Positions 34,874 to 42,193 of a stretch of DNA of 64,000 nucleotides are shown in pieces (the first letter of the stretch is position 1; each line of letters opens with the position of its first letter). Made by a program: the position numbers and the translations under genes. Origin of the DNA: Streptomyces sp. TRM49041 (GTDB lineage Bacteria > Actinomycetota > Actinomycetes > Streptomycetales > Streptomycetaceae); the NCBI RefSeq assembly GCF_008271805.1, contig NZ_VSRY01000103.1, forward strand, positions 124,001 to 188,000. The letters are read 5' to 3'. Under the pieces are notes generated by a model. That model was not told where the DNA came from and searched no databases. It worked only from the letters and a program-made list of their open reading frames with translations.

Positions 34874-35482
34874 ATGACCGGCACCACCACCCCCCGCAAG
34901 ACCGTCCATCTCGCCGTGTACGACACGTTCGCCGACTGGGAGACCGGCCACGCCACCGCCTGGCTGGCCCGTGGCGGGTACGAGATCCGTACGGTCGGCC
35001 CGACGACCGACCCGGTCACCACCATCGGCGGTCTGCGGGTCACCCCCGACCTGGCGCTCGCCGACCTGCGCGCCGAGGACAGCGCCCTGCTGATCCTCAC
35101 CGGCGCCGACCTGTGGGACGCGGGCGACGACCTCGCGCCCTTCGCCGCCGAGGCGCGTACGTTCCTCGACGCGGGCGTGCCGGTCGCCGCGATCTGCGGG
35201 GCGACCCTCGGCCTGGCCCGCGAGGGCCTTCTCGACGACCGGCCCCACACCAGCGCGGTCTCCTTCTATCTGGCGGCCTCCGGCTACAAGGGCGCCGACC
35301 ACTACACCGAGGCCGACGCCGTCACGGCCGGCGACCTGATCACCGCAGGGCCGACCGAGCCGGTCGCGTTCGCCCGCGAGGTCCTCGGCAGGCTGGGCGT
35401 GTTCGAGGGCGGCAAGCTCGACGCCTGGTACGGGCTGTTCCACGACTCGGACCCGGCGGCGTACGAGGAGCTCAACGCGTGA
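34874..35482 (+). CDS. DJ-1/PfpI family protein
   Basis: A 202-residue class I glutamine amidotransferase-like protein of the DJ-1/PfpI superfamily. The nucleophile-elbow cysteine is in VAAICGATLGLA, with the preceding acidic residue in LILTGADLWD. Members include intracellular proteases, glyoxalases and stress chaperones, and the specific activity is not decidable here. The ATG at 34874 follows AGGAGG with an 8-nt gap. Its stop codon overlaps the GTG of the MarR gene (GTGA), so the two are a coupled operon under the tandem palindromes. Confidence 0.88.
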   Translation: MTGTTTPRKTVHLAVYDTFADWETGHATAWLARGGYEIRTVGPTTDPVTTIGGLRVTPDLALADLRAEDSALLILTGADLWDAGDDLAPFAAEARTFLDAGVPVAAICGATLGLAREGLLDDRPHTSAVSFYLAASGYKGADHYTEADAVTAGDLITAGPTEPVAFAREVLGRLGVFEGGKLDAWYGLFHDSDPAAYEELNA

Positions 35483-35925
35483 GCCCCGCCGAAAAGGACC
35501 TGCTCTCCCGCACCGCGCTGGGCGTCTTCCGGCTCAACGGCCAGTTCCTCACCGTGTCGGAGGAACTGGCCCGCCCCGCAGGCCTCACGGCCGCCCGGTG
35601 GCAGGTGCTCGGAGCCGTACTGCGCGAGCCGCTGACCGTCGCCGGGATCGCCCGGGCGATGGGCATCACCCGGCAGAGCGTCCAGCGCGTCGCGGACCTG
35701 CTCGTGGAGCGTGGCCTCGCCGCGTACGCCCCGAACCCGGCCCACCGCCGCGCCAAGCTCCTCAGCCCCACGGAGGAGGGCCGCGCCGCCCTCGCCCGCA
35801 TAGACCCCGGCCACGCCGACCTGGCGGCCCGGCTGGCGGCGGAGCTGGGCGAGGAGGCGTTCGCGGAGACCGCCCGCGTACTGGAAAGACTGTCGCGGGC
35901 GATGGAGGCGATCGACGTCCGGTAG
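35479..35925 (+). CDS. MarR family transcriptional regulator
   Basis: A 148-residue winged-helix regulator. The recognition region is VAGIARAMGITRQSVQRVAD with the wing LVERGLAAYAPNPAHRRAKL, typical MarR features. The GTG start overlaps the DJ-1 stop by 4 nt; the much longer in-frame upstream extension is antisense to the aminotransferase and is rejected. It should bind the tandem palindromes at 34804-34840 and control both the DJ-1 operon and perhaps the divergent aminotransferase. Confidence 0.92.
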   Translation: MSPAEKDLLSRTALGVFRLNGQFLTVSEELARPAGLTAARWQVLGAVLREPLTVAGIARAMGITRQSVQRVADLLVERGLAAYAPNPAHRRAKLLSPTEEGRAALARIDPGHADLAARLAAELGEEAFAETARVLERLSRAMEAIDVR

Positions 35926-35950
35926 GGTTCCGTGGTCGCCGTACGACGAA

Positions 35951-36023
35951 GGAGGTGAGACCCATCAACGCCATGTCAGGCAGGGTGCTCGTCTCCAAGG
36001 GCGGTACGGTCGCCGCGCCGTAG
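35951..36023 (+). CDS. Possible tiny leader ORF with a perfect ribosome site
   Basis: AAGGAGGTGAG at 35949-35959 is a near-perfect Shine-Dalgarno sequence with no normal gene behind it. The frame reads INAMSGRVLVSKGGTVAAP and stops at TAG 36021-36023. At ideal spacing (8 nt) the codon is ATC (35964), a non-standard start; the nearest ATG (35973, giving 16 residues) is 17 nt away, and a GTG overlaps the ribosome site itself. A 7-bp hairpin (36034-36059) follows before the methyltransferase gene, so it may be a leader peptide. Confidence 0.3.
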
Positions 36024-36033
36024 GTATACCCCC

Positions 36034-36059
36034 CGGGAGCACTCGCAGAGCGGCTCCCG
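36034..36059 (+). terminator. Small hairpin before the PrmC-like gene
   Basis: CGGGAGC (36034-36040) pairs with GCTCCCG (36053-36059) over a 12-nt loop. It lies between the tiny ORF and the methyltransferase start and has no T-run. It could be an attenuator; evidence is weak. Confidence 0.35.
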
Positions 36060-36071
36060 AAAGGCTCAACC

Positions 36072-36890
36072 GTGCCGCACGCAACACCTCCCGGCATCAC
36101 CACCGTCGCCGCCGTCCTCCGCGCCGCTGGGTGCGTCTTCGCCGAGGACGAGGCGCAGCTTCTCCTCTCGACGGCCCGTACGCCCGCCGAACTCGACGCC
36201 ATGGTCGCGCGCCGCGCCACCGGCCACCCCCTTGAACACGTCCTCGGCTGGGCGGACTTCGGCGGCCTGCGGGTCGCCGTCGACAAGGGCGTGTTCGTAC
36301 CGCGCCGCCGCACCGAGTTCCTGGTGGAACGGGCGGCCGCGCTCGCCCCGCGCGGCGCGGTCGTCGTCGACCTGTGCTGCGGTACGGGCGCTCTGGGCGC
36401 CGCCCTGGCCGCCGCGCTGGACGGGGGCGTCCGGCTCCACGCCGCCGACATCGACCCGGCGGCTGTCCGGTGCGCCCGCCGCAATGTCGCGCCCCTGGGC
36501 GGGGCCGTGTACGAGGGCGACCTGTTCACGGCCCTCCCGCCCGGCCTCCGGGGCCGTGTCGACGTGCTGCTGGCCAACGTCCCGTACGTACCGACCGCCG
36601 AGGTCCCCCTGCTGCCCCCGGAGGCCCGCCTCCACGAGGCCCGCGTCGCCCTCGACGGCGGCGCCGACGGGCTGGACGTCCTGCGCCGCGTCACCGCCGA
36701 GGCGGGGCGCTGGCTGGCACCGGGCGGGGTGCTGCTCTTCGAGACGAGCGAGCGCCAGGCGGCCCCGGCCATGGCGGTCGCCGAGGTTGACGGCCTGACG
36801 GCGAAGGCCGCGACCTGCGAGGACCGGTACGCGACGATCGTCACGGCGACCCGTCGGACGATCCCGCACGACCGGCGGCCGCCCGCCTGA
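36072..36890 (+). CDS. PrmC-like protein N5-glutamine methyltransferase
   Basis: A 272-residue SAM-dependent methyltransferase related to PrmC/HemK, which methylates the GGQ glutamine of release factors. The SAM loop VVDLCCGTGALGAAL and acidic residue in HAADIDPAAV are present. The catalytic NPPY motif is changed to NVPY (LLANVPYVPTAEV), so it is probably a paralogue with a different protein substrate rather than the housekeeping enzyme. The N-terminal helical domain (LEHVLGWADFGGLRV) is typical. GTG start follows AAAGG by 7 nt. Its last 50 bp overlap the convergent gene at 36841-37320. Confidence 0.85.
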   Translation: MPHATPPGITTVAAVLRAAGCVFAEDEAQLLLSTARTPAELDAMVARRATGHPLEHVLGWADFGGLRVAVDKGVFVPRRRTEFLVERAAALAPRGAVVVDLCCGTGALGAALAAALDGGVRLHAADIDPAAVRCARRNVAPLGGAVYEGDLFTALPPGLRGRVDVLLANVPYVPTAEVPLLPPEARLHEARVALDGGADGLDVLRRVTAEAGRWLAPGGVLLFETSERQAAPAMAVAEVDGLTAKAATCEDRYATIVTATRRTIPHDRRPPA

Positions 36891-37320
36891 CGAAGTCCTC
36901 GGCGGCAGGCGTCACGGTGAGTACGGCGACGACGGCGCTCCTCAGCAGCAGCGGGTGCACGAACCGCCCCGGCTCCGTGGGCGGCCACCACCACGCGAGC
37001 GGCCAGGTCCGCCCCTCCAGCGCGGGCACCGGTACGTAGCCGACGCGCCCCGGCTCCGCGTTGAACCGCACGGCCTCGGCGGGCCACGGGCAGTGCAGCG
37101 TGCTGCCGGGCGGCACCAGGAAGTACACCCCGCGCCGCCCGTTGGCCTCGGTCACGACGGGCCCGGGGTCGCCGTTGGTCAGCTGCTCCAGGCAGGCGGC
37201 GACCCGGCGGCCGTCGTCACCGTCGACGCGTACGGCGTCGAATTGCACACCAGCCTTGCGCAATTGAAATCCGGAGGCGGGAACCCAGTCGGGTTCCTCT
37301 TGGCAACTTGTCGCATTCAC
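36841..37320 (-). CDS. Hypothetical protein, possibly primase-polymerase-related
   Basis: About 159 residues. No confident family; the order of a VNGRRG-like turn (EANGRRGVYFLVPPGS), VGYVPVPALEGRTWPLAWWWPP and a C-terminal helix recalls the small bifunctional primase/polymerase-like proteins common in Streptomyces. The start is unclear: GTG 37320 (NATSCQEEPDWVP) has no good ribosome site and the frame stays open upstream. The DNA upstream (37220-37480) is visibly lower in GC than the surroundings. The 3' ends of this gene and the methyltransferase gene overlap by 50 bp on opposite strands. Confidence 0.55.
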   Translation of the reverse strand: MNATSCQEEPDWVPASGFQLRKAGVQFDAVRVDGDDGRRVAACLEQLTNGDPGPVVTEANGRRGVYFLVPPGSTLHCPWPAEAVRFNAEPGRVGYVPVPALEGRTWPLAWWWPPTEPGRFVHPLLLRSAVVAVLTVTPAAEDFVRRAAAGRAGSSDGSP

Positions 37321-37430
37321 AAGGACATTGTCGGCCCCCCGCGCTAGCGTCTTCCGCAACTGCCGCAAGGCGTAACAGGGGCGTTGACCTGCACAAACGT
37401 AGTGATCGGCAGTCGAATTCGGCGGGGATC

Positions 37431-37457
37431 GGTTGAGACCGGTTGAGACCGGTCGAG
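37431..37457. repeat. Direct repeats upstream of the DUF5753 regulator
   Basis: GGTTGAGACC occurs twice in tandem (37431-37440 and 37441-37450), followed by GGTCGAG. The 10-bp period and position 20-45 bp before the start codon suggest an operator for autoregulation. Confidence 0.45.
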
Positions 37458-37475
37458 TCGCAGTGGGGAGCGAAA

Positions 37476-38309
37476 GTGGCAGGTCGCGAAAACAAGGAAA
37501 ACGCCACCCCGACGGCACAGCTCGTCGCGCACATGACGAGCAAAATGCGGCGGCGGATGGGTCTGACACAGGCACAGCTCGGTGACAGGATCGGATTCTC
37601 GGGCGCGGCGGTCAGCGGCGTCGAGACCTGCGCCCAGCCGGCGAGTGACCAGATGCTGGTCAAGCTGGAGGAGACGATCGGTGGGGAGCTGGGCTTCTTC
37701 GAGGAGGCGCGGGTGTACATGCGGATCGAGAAGTACCCGCCGCAGTTCAAGAACTACGCGCTCCTGGAGCGCGAGGCGCTGAACCTGTACCTCTTCGCGA
37801 CGCCGGTAATCCACGGCCTGTTCCAGACAGAGGACTACGCGAGGGCGCTCATCGCAGGCGGGTTCCCCATCCTCCCGGAAGAGAGGGTCGAGGAACTGGT
37901 GGAGGCGAGGATGGCTCGGAAGGAGATCTTCGAACGCGACCCCACCGCGCTCATCGAACTGGTGCTGGACGAGGCGGTACTTCTCCGCCCCATCGGCAGC
38001 AGGAACATCATGCGCGACCAGTTGAGGTCCCTCGCGAAGTGCGCCCGCAGGCGCAACGTAACGATCCAGGTACTCCCCCTGGACTCTGCCCTCAGCGGCG
38101 AGTACGCAGGAGGCCGGGGCACGCTCACGGTCGTGGAAACCTCAGAGCACCAGCACCTGGCCTACCTGGAACCCCAGGACGAGAGCCTCCTGATCAGCGA
38201 CCCGGCGAAGGTGAGTACGTACATGCAGCGGTATGCGAGGATCCGAGCACAGGCCCTGGATCCGCGTGAATCGCTGGGCCTCATCGAGCGGTTGGCAGGA
38301 GATCAGTAA
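37476..38309 (+). CDS. XRE helix-turn-helix regulator with DUF5753 (Scr1-type)
   Basis: A 277-residue regulator. The N-terminal Xre/Cro helix-turn-helix covers about residues 18-72 (RRRMGLTQAQLGDRIGFSGA) and the DUF5753 domain about 90-270, including FQTEDYARALIAGG, VLDEAVLLRPIG and IQVLPLDSA. Such proteins are paired with DUF397 proteins in Streptomyces development and are described as Scr1-type toxin-antitoxin-like systems. GTG 37476 follows GGGGAG by 5 nt. Its stop overlaps the DUF397 start (TAATG), and two more short genes overlap after that. GC content is a little lower than in neighbouring genes. Confidence 0.92.
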   Translation: MAGRENKENATPTAQLVAHMTSKMRRRMGLTQAQLGDRIGFSGAAVSGVETCAQPASDQMLVKLEETIGGELGFFEEARVYMRIEKYPPQFKNYALLEREALNLYLFATPVIHGLFQTEDYARALIAGGFPILPEERVEELVEARMARKEIFERDPTALIELVLDEAVLLRPIGSRNIMRDQLRSLAKCARRRNVTIQVLPLDSALSGEYAGGRGTLTVVETSEHQHLAYLEPQDESLLISDPAKVSTYMQRYARIRAQALDPRESLGLIERLAGDQ

Positions 38310-38563
38310 TGAGCAGGACCCTCCAGTGGTTCAAGTCCAGCTACAGCAGCTCCAGTGGCGGCAACTGCATCGAAGTGGCCTTCGACTGGCGCAAGTCGTC
38401 GTACAGCAGCGACAGCGGCGGCGAGTGCGTAGAGGTCGCCGCCTGCCCGCAAACCGTCCATGTCCGTGACTCCAAGAACCCTGACGGCGGTACGTTCGCC
38501 GTCACCCCGTCGGCCTGGTCGGCGTTCCTCACGGGCGCCGCGACCGGCACCGTACGGCCTTGA
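38309..38563 (+). CDS. DUF397 domain protein with duplicated N-terminal motif
   Basis: An 84-residue DUF397 protein, the usual partner of DUF5753 regulators. The standard unit is about 60 residues; here the WxKSSYSSxSGGxCxEVA motif is present twice in a row (residues 7-25 and 27-45), then once the C-terminal VHVRDSKNPDGGTF and the closing Trp-containing helix. The ATG overlaps the upstream stop by 1 nt. Function in the family is unknown, with proposals as a toxin-like partner of the regulator. Confidence 0.9.
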   Translation: MSRTLQWFKSSYSSSSGGNCIEVAFDWRKSSYSSDSGGECVEVAACPQTVHVRDSKNPDGGTFAVTPSAWSAFLTGAATGTVRP

Positions 38564-38790
38564 GAACCGTCATCGCCGGGCAGCTGGTCGAACTGCCCGG
38601 CACCATCGCCGCGATCCGGGCCGCGCTGGACGCGGACCGGGTGAAGGTGTTCGACGCGGAGATCCCGCACGTACCGGTGGCCGAGTTGCCCGTGGCGCTC
38701 GCGCGTTGGGCGCTGTCCACCACCGAGGCGGACCGGGAGGACAGCGAGCTGTTCGAGCGGCTGGCGCGGGGCGAGGACGTACGGGAGTGA
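38560..38790 (+). CDS. Small protein, DUF6247-like putative antitoxin
   Basis: A 76-residue protein, helix-rich and acidic. The TTG start (38560) overlaps the DUF397 stop (TTGA) and the stop overlaps the next start (GTGA). The sequence IAAIRAALDADRVKVFDAEI followed by LPVALARWAL resembles the DUF6247 family that precedes RelE/ParE-like genes in Streptomyces. A role as antitoxin for the downstream product is inferred from size, charge and coupling. Confidence 0.7.
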   Translation: MRTVIAGQLVELPGTIAAIRAALDADRVKVFDAEIPHVPVAELPVALARWALSTTEADREDSELFERLARGEDVRE

Positions 38791-39035
38791 GCGGCTACCG
38801 CCTTCAGTACGCGCCCCCGGCGGACCTGGCCCTCGACACCATGGACGGCGGCCTGCGCACGCGCTTCGACGCCGGGATGCGCACGTCGCTGGTCCCGGAC
38901 CCGTACGGGCACGGCTCGGCGCCCATAGGGCGGGACGAGGACCGGCGGGAGGCCACGGTGTCGGGTGTGGTGATCCGGTACTACGTGAGCCGGAGCGTCC
39001 TGACGGTCACGGTCGTCCGCGTCGTATATCTCTGA
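38787..39035 (+). CDS. RelE/ParE-like small protein, putative toxin
   Basis: An 82-residue protein with the pattern YRLQYAPPADLALDTM near the start and VIRYYVSRSVLTVTVVRVVYL at the end, the two-helix plus beta-sheet arrangement of RelE/ParE toxins. A Tyr/Arg-rich centre (DPYGHGSAPIG, DEDRREATV) is typical of the Streptomyces branch. The GTG overlaps the preceding stop by 4 nt. Catalytic residues of RelE ribonucleases cannot be assigned with confidence. Confidence 0.7.
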   Translation: MSGYRLQYAPPADLALDTMDGGLRTRFDAGMRTSLVPDPYGHGSAPIGRDEDRREATVSGVVIRYYVSRSVLTVTVVRVVYL

Positions 39036-39064
39036 GGCTGCTGCGGTGGGTGGCCCGTAACGTG

Positions 39065-39376
39065 TCAGCTGGGTTCGACCGGCGCGATGAAGCCGGCCTT
39101 CACGTCGAACAGTGCGAGCCCGGGTTCAGCGCCGACCTGGCGGAAAAGTCGAGGCGCCGCTGGGCCGTCCGGGGCCGTACGCATCGCGTCCAGAGCGGCG
39201 CGGTCCCGCCACAACGTCTGGATGCGCCAGCGCCCGTCCTGCCCGCTCAGCAGTTCGGTTCGCATCAGCCCATCGGGTAGGGGGCCGGCGACAAGCTCGC
39301 GGTAGGCAGCCACGAGGTCACTCTCACGCTCGGGGGATACGACAGCGCTGACCTCGGTCAATACCTGTCCAGCCAT
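39065..39376 (-). CDS. Antibiotic biosynthesis monooxygenase-like (ABM) domain protein
   Basis: A 103-residue ferredoxin-like alpha+beta protein of the dimeric ABM type: LTEVSAVVSPERESDLVAAY, then RTELLSGQDGRWRIQTLWRD and a closing beta strand ALFDVKAGFIA. Such small proteins include quinol monooxygenases and heme-degrading enzymes but many have no known activity. ATG 39376 sits 10 nt after GAGGAGA; an ATG 9 nt earlier overlaps that site. It is convergent with the RelE-like gene. Confidence 0.75.
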   Translation of the reverse strand: MAGQVLTEVSAVVSPERESDLVAAYRELVAGPLPDGLMRTELLSGQDGRWRIQTLWRDRAALDAMRTAPDGPAAPRLFRQVGAEPGLALFDVKAGFIAPVEPS

Positions 39377-39530
39377 GACCCTCATCTCTCCTCTTCGTCC
39401 GCTACGCGACAGGCCCCGAGGTCCCTTACGCACCGTCCGCGACCAACAAGGCCACGATCTGCGGCTGGAGCGTGAGGCAGGCTTCACCCTCCTGGCGAGA
39501 CGGCTCCCGCCTCGCCGTCCCGGAGGATGC

Positions 39531-39965
39531 TCAGTCGAGACAGAACTCGTTGCCCTCGATGTCCTGCATCACGAGGCACGACTCATTGTGGTCATCGGCA
39601 AGCAGCAATCGCACGCGTACCGCGCCGAGCGCGACCAGTCGTGCACACTCGGCTTCGAGCGTGGCGAGGCGCTCCTCACCCACGAGCCCGGCGCCGACTC
39701 GCACGTCAAGGTGCAGCCGATTCTTGGCGACCTTGCCTTCGGGGACGCGCTGGAAGTACAGCCGCGGGCCCACGCCTGAGGGATCAACGCAGGCGAACCC
39801 TGACCCCTGCCGCTCAGGCGGCAGAGAGCTATCGAAATCGTCCCACGTGGCAAACCCCGCCGGTGGTTGCGGTACGACGTACCCCAACACCTCGCACCAG
39901 AAGCGAGCGACGCGCTCAGGTTCCGCGCAGTCGAAGGTGACTTGGAACTGCTTTATCGATGACAT
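39531..39965 (-). CDS. VOC family (glyoxalase-like) protein
   Basis: A 144-residue protein with two beta-alpha-beta-beta-beta modules of the vicinal-oxygen-chelate superfamily. The N-terminal module begins FQVTFDCAEPERVARFWCEVLGY and the second KNRLHLDVRVGAG, ending VMQDIEGNEFCLD; the His and Glu at these positions are the usual metal ligands. Substrate is unknown. It is in the same direction as the ABM-like gene 154 bp away, but a promoter between them cannot be excluded. Confidence 0.88.
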   Translation of the reverse strand: MSSIKQFQVTFDCAEPERVARFWCEVLGYVVPQPPAGFATWDDFDSSLPPERQGSGFACVDPSGVGPRLYFQRVPEGKVAKNRLHLDVRVGAGLVGEERLATLEAECARLVALGAVRVRLLLADDHNESCLVMQDIEGNEFCLD

Positions 39966-40217
39966 CGGCGCACCCTAGCAGGGGCACTCTGTCGCTCATT
40001 TCCCGGCGTGAATCAGCAAGTTGCCGGGGGGGCGGCCCCTGCCGGCCGCTGCGGTGTCGTGCGGTCGCAGGGGTGAACCGATGCCGACGCCGCCGAGGGG
40101 TCGCCCGCCGTTCCGGTCCACGCCGGCGCGGGGGCGCCGCAGCCGTGGGAGGGCCCACCCCCCTTCCTGGGAAAACCAGTACCTCGCACGCGCGCCTGCG
40201 CTACATTGGCGTGAGTA

Positions 40218-40236
40218 ACGAGACGATACGTCTCGT
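40218..40236. promoter_or_regulatory. TetR-type palindrome upstream of alpha/beta hydrolase
   Basis: ACGAGACG-ATA-CGTCTCGT, perfect 8-bp arms, about 20 bp before the start codon and next to a TATAGA -10-like hexamer (40239-40244). Position and symmetry are those of a repressor site, but no TetR gene is nearby. Confidence 0.6.
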
Positions 40237-40255
40237 CTTATAGAGAGGGACGCCC

Positions 40256-41155
40256 ATGCAGCAGCAACCCGCACCGCACCACCCGCGGCAGCACCTCGTC
40301 GACGCCGCGCCCGGCGTACGCCTGTGGGCCGAGGAGCGGGGCCCGGTCGACGCGCCTCCGGTGCTGCTCGTCATGGGCGCGATGGCCTCCGGGGTCGCCT
40401 GGCCCGAGGAGTTGGTCGACGCGCTCGCCGTGCGGCACCGGGTCATCCGGTACGACCACCGGGACACCGGCCGGTCGACCTGGTCGTACACGGAGGAGCC
40501 GTACCCGCTCACGGACCTCGCGCGCGACGCGGTGGCCCTGCTGGACGCACTCGGGGTGGAGCGGGCGCATGTCGTCGGCATGTCCCTGGGCGGGATGCTC
40601 GCCCAGCTCCTCATCGCCGACCACCCCGAGCGGCTCCTGAGCGCCACGCTCATCGGGACCTGCGCGCTGAGCACCACCCCGTACACCCACCCCGACGGGA
40701 CCCGCACGCCGCCCGACCGACTGCCCGGCATCGACCCGCGCCTGCTGGAGATCTGGGCGCACCGCGCCGAGGACCAGGACCTGGCCCCCGAGGTGGACTG
40801 GCGGGTGGAGCACGGGCGGCTGCTGGCCGGCGACCAGATCCCGTACGACGAGGAGGCCGCACGCGCCATGGAGCGGCGCGTCATCGAGCACACGGGCCAC
40901 CACCGGGTGAGCACCGCCCACGCCCAGGCCGACGACTCGGGCATGGTCCGCACCGAGGCCCTGGCGAAGACCTGCGTCCCGACGCTCGTCGTCTCGGGCC
41001 CGGCCGAGCCGGTGTTCCCGCCGCCGCACGCGCGGCACATCGCGCAGGTGATCCGGGGCGCGTCGCTGGTCGAGATCCCGGGCATGGGCCATGCGCTGCC
41101 GCAGCAGGTACTGGCCCCGCTCGCGGAGGCGATCCTCGACCACACGAGGACCTGA
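40256..41155 (+). CDS. Alpha/beta-fold hydrolase
   Basis: A 299-residue soluble hydrolase. The oxyanion region LLVMGAMASGVAWPEE, the IRYDHRDTGRST strand-loop, the nucleophile elbow HVVGMSLGGMLAQL (Ser in GMSLGG), Asp/Glu in VVSGPAEPVFPP and the terminal His in IPGMGHALPQ make a complete catalytic triad. Relatives include carboxylesterases and the DoxA/aclacinomycin methylesterase group. GAGAGGGA precedes the ATG. It is alone on its strand and controlled, presumably, by the palindrome directly upstream. Confidence 0.9.
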   Translation: MQQQPAPHHPRQHLVDAAPGVRLWAEERGPVDAPPVLLVMGAMASGVAWPEELVDALAVRHRVIRYDHRDTGRSTWSYTEEPYPLTDLARDAVALLDALGVERAHVVGMSLGGMLAQLLIADHPERLLSATLIGTCALSTTPYTHPDGTRTPPDRLPGIDPRLLEIWAHRAEDQDLAPEVDWRVEHGRLLAGDQIPYDEEAARAMERRVIEHTGHHRVSTAHAQADDSGMVRTEALAKTCVPTLVVSGPAEPVFPPPHARHIAQVIRGASLVEIPGMGHALPQQVLAPLAEAILDHTRT

Positions 41156-41379
41156 CGGCGTCGGGCACCCTGGGGGACTCCCGAGCGAACCCGGGTCCGC
41201 GAGACGCTCCGGGACCGGCCTCTCGCCCGCCGCCCTGGAGGAAGCGGAGGGCATCCTGGCGAGCTGCCCGCTCAAGTCGCCGCCGGTGCACTGGACCGGG
41301 GCGGTCCACGAAACCCGCCCACACCCGCATCGCCGGCCGGCCGGGCGGGCGACATTCCGGTACGGTCGCACGGCGGCGC

Positions 41380-41404
41380 GGGGCCCGGGATGCGTCCGGG
41401 CCCC
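41380..41404. terminator. Hairpin terminator at the 3' end of the PIN gene
   Basis: GGGGCCCGG (41380-41388) pairs with CCGGGCCCC (41396-41404) across a 7-nt loop, 12 bp after the PIN stop codon and on the far side from the convergent hydrolase gene. Confidence 0.65.
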
Positions 41405-41416
41405 GCCCCGCGTGGG

Positions 41417-41827
41417 CTACTTCTCCAGGGCGATGACGCGCACGCCGGTCCCCCGGTACCGCTCGGGGTCACCGCTGAGGACCGGGCGGCCCCTCGGCCA
41501 CTCGACGGAGGGCTGCGCCAGGTGCACGGCGTGCGCCCCGCTCCACTCGTCGCCGTACATGCGCAGGCGCTTGCCCACCGCGGCCGCGCCCACGAAGTTC
41601 AGCGCCTCGATGTCAACGGAGGGCAGCGACCCTACGTGCTCCGCCACCCCCGCTCGTTCGCCTTCAGCGGCCGTCAGACACACGGCGGGCACGCAGATCC
41701 GAAGCGTCGCGTCGTTCTCGGCCTCGACGACCAGCCGGGACGCCATCCGGTTACCGGCGCCCAGGGCGAGCACGGCGGTCTCGTCGAGAACGACCGCCCT
41801 CGGCAGCGGGTACTTGTCCTGCTTCAC
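41417..41827 (-). CDS. PIN domain-like toxin
   Basis: About 136 residues with the PIN ribonuclease fold. Acidic positions visible are Asp in AVVLDETAVLALG, Glu in LTAAEGERAG and Asp in VLSGDPERYRG. The third position, usually Asp before an Ala-His-Ala helix, reads WSGAHAVHLA, so one canonical acidic residue seems replaced; activity is therefore uncertain. The GTG start overlaps the antitoxin stop by 4 nt (GTGA), the standard type II toxin-antitoxin order. Confidence 0.75.
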   Translation of the reverse strand: MKQDKYPLPRAVVLDETAVLALGAGNRMASRLVVEAENDATLRICVPAVCLTAAEGERAGVAEHVGSLPSVDIEALNFVGAAAVGKRLRMYGDEWSGAHAVHLAQPSVEWPRGRPVLSGDPERYRGTGVRVIALEK

Positions 41828-42090
41828 CGGACCTCCCCCACGCGGCCGGACACGATGTCCGCCCACAGCCGCTGCCCCGCCTCGGCGTCTTCCTCGGTGT
41901 ACGGCTCACCCAGGAAGTGCTCCTCGATGTACGCCTTGGTCTCCTCCCGCCGCTCGGCGAGCTCCTCCTTGGTGGGCATCGCACCGGCGAGCTGCGCCAC
42001 CAGCTCCCGCATGGTGATGCCACGCTCCCTGGCGAGCTCCTGGAGGCGGTCGCGGACTGCGGTGTCGACCTTGATCGTGGTGTCAGCCAT
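41824..42090 (-). CDS. Ribbon-helix-helix antitoxin
   Basis: An 88-residue protein with an N-terminal ribbon-helix-helix DNA-binding domain (TTIKVDTAVRDRLQELARER, then TMRELVAQLAG) and a Glu/Arg-rich C-terminal tail that would wrap the toxin. The ATG at 42090 directly follows a perfect palindrome (42098-42114). It is coupled to the PIN gene by a 4-nt overlap. A typical VapB-like antitoxin and autorepressor. Confidence 0.85.
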   Translation of the reverse strand: MADTTIKVDTAVRDRLQELARERGITMRELVAQLAGAMPTKEELAERREETKAYIEEHFLGEPYTEEDAEAGQRLWADIVSGRVGEVR

Positions 42091-42097
42091 ATAGAAA

Positions 42098-42114
42098 GTA
42101 TACCGACGGTATAC
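42098..42114. promoter_or_regulatory. Operator palindrome of the PIN toxin-antitoxin pair
   Basis: GTATACCG-A-CGGTATAC, perfect 8-bp arms around one base, 8 bp upstream of the antitoxin start and containing TATAC -10-like sequence. This is the expected autoregulatory site of a ribbon-helix-helix antitoxin. Confidence 0.75.
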
Positions 42115-42193
42115 CGTTTCCGGGCGCACGAGTGCGATGGTCATGGCTCTCCTTCCCTTCGGTGGACCCGGCCGCCCTACGCGGCCGGGAGCT

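Noticed and set aside
33319..35478. Long in-frame extension upstream of the MarR gene
   Set aside because: It runs antisense through the aminotransferase and over the palindromic operator; the GTG at 35479 with 4-nt overlap is the natural start.
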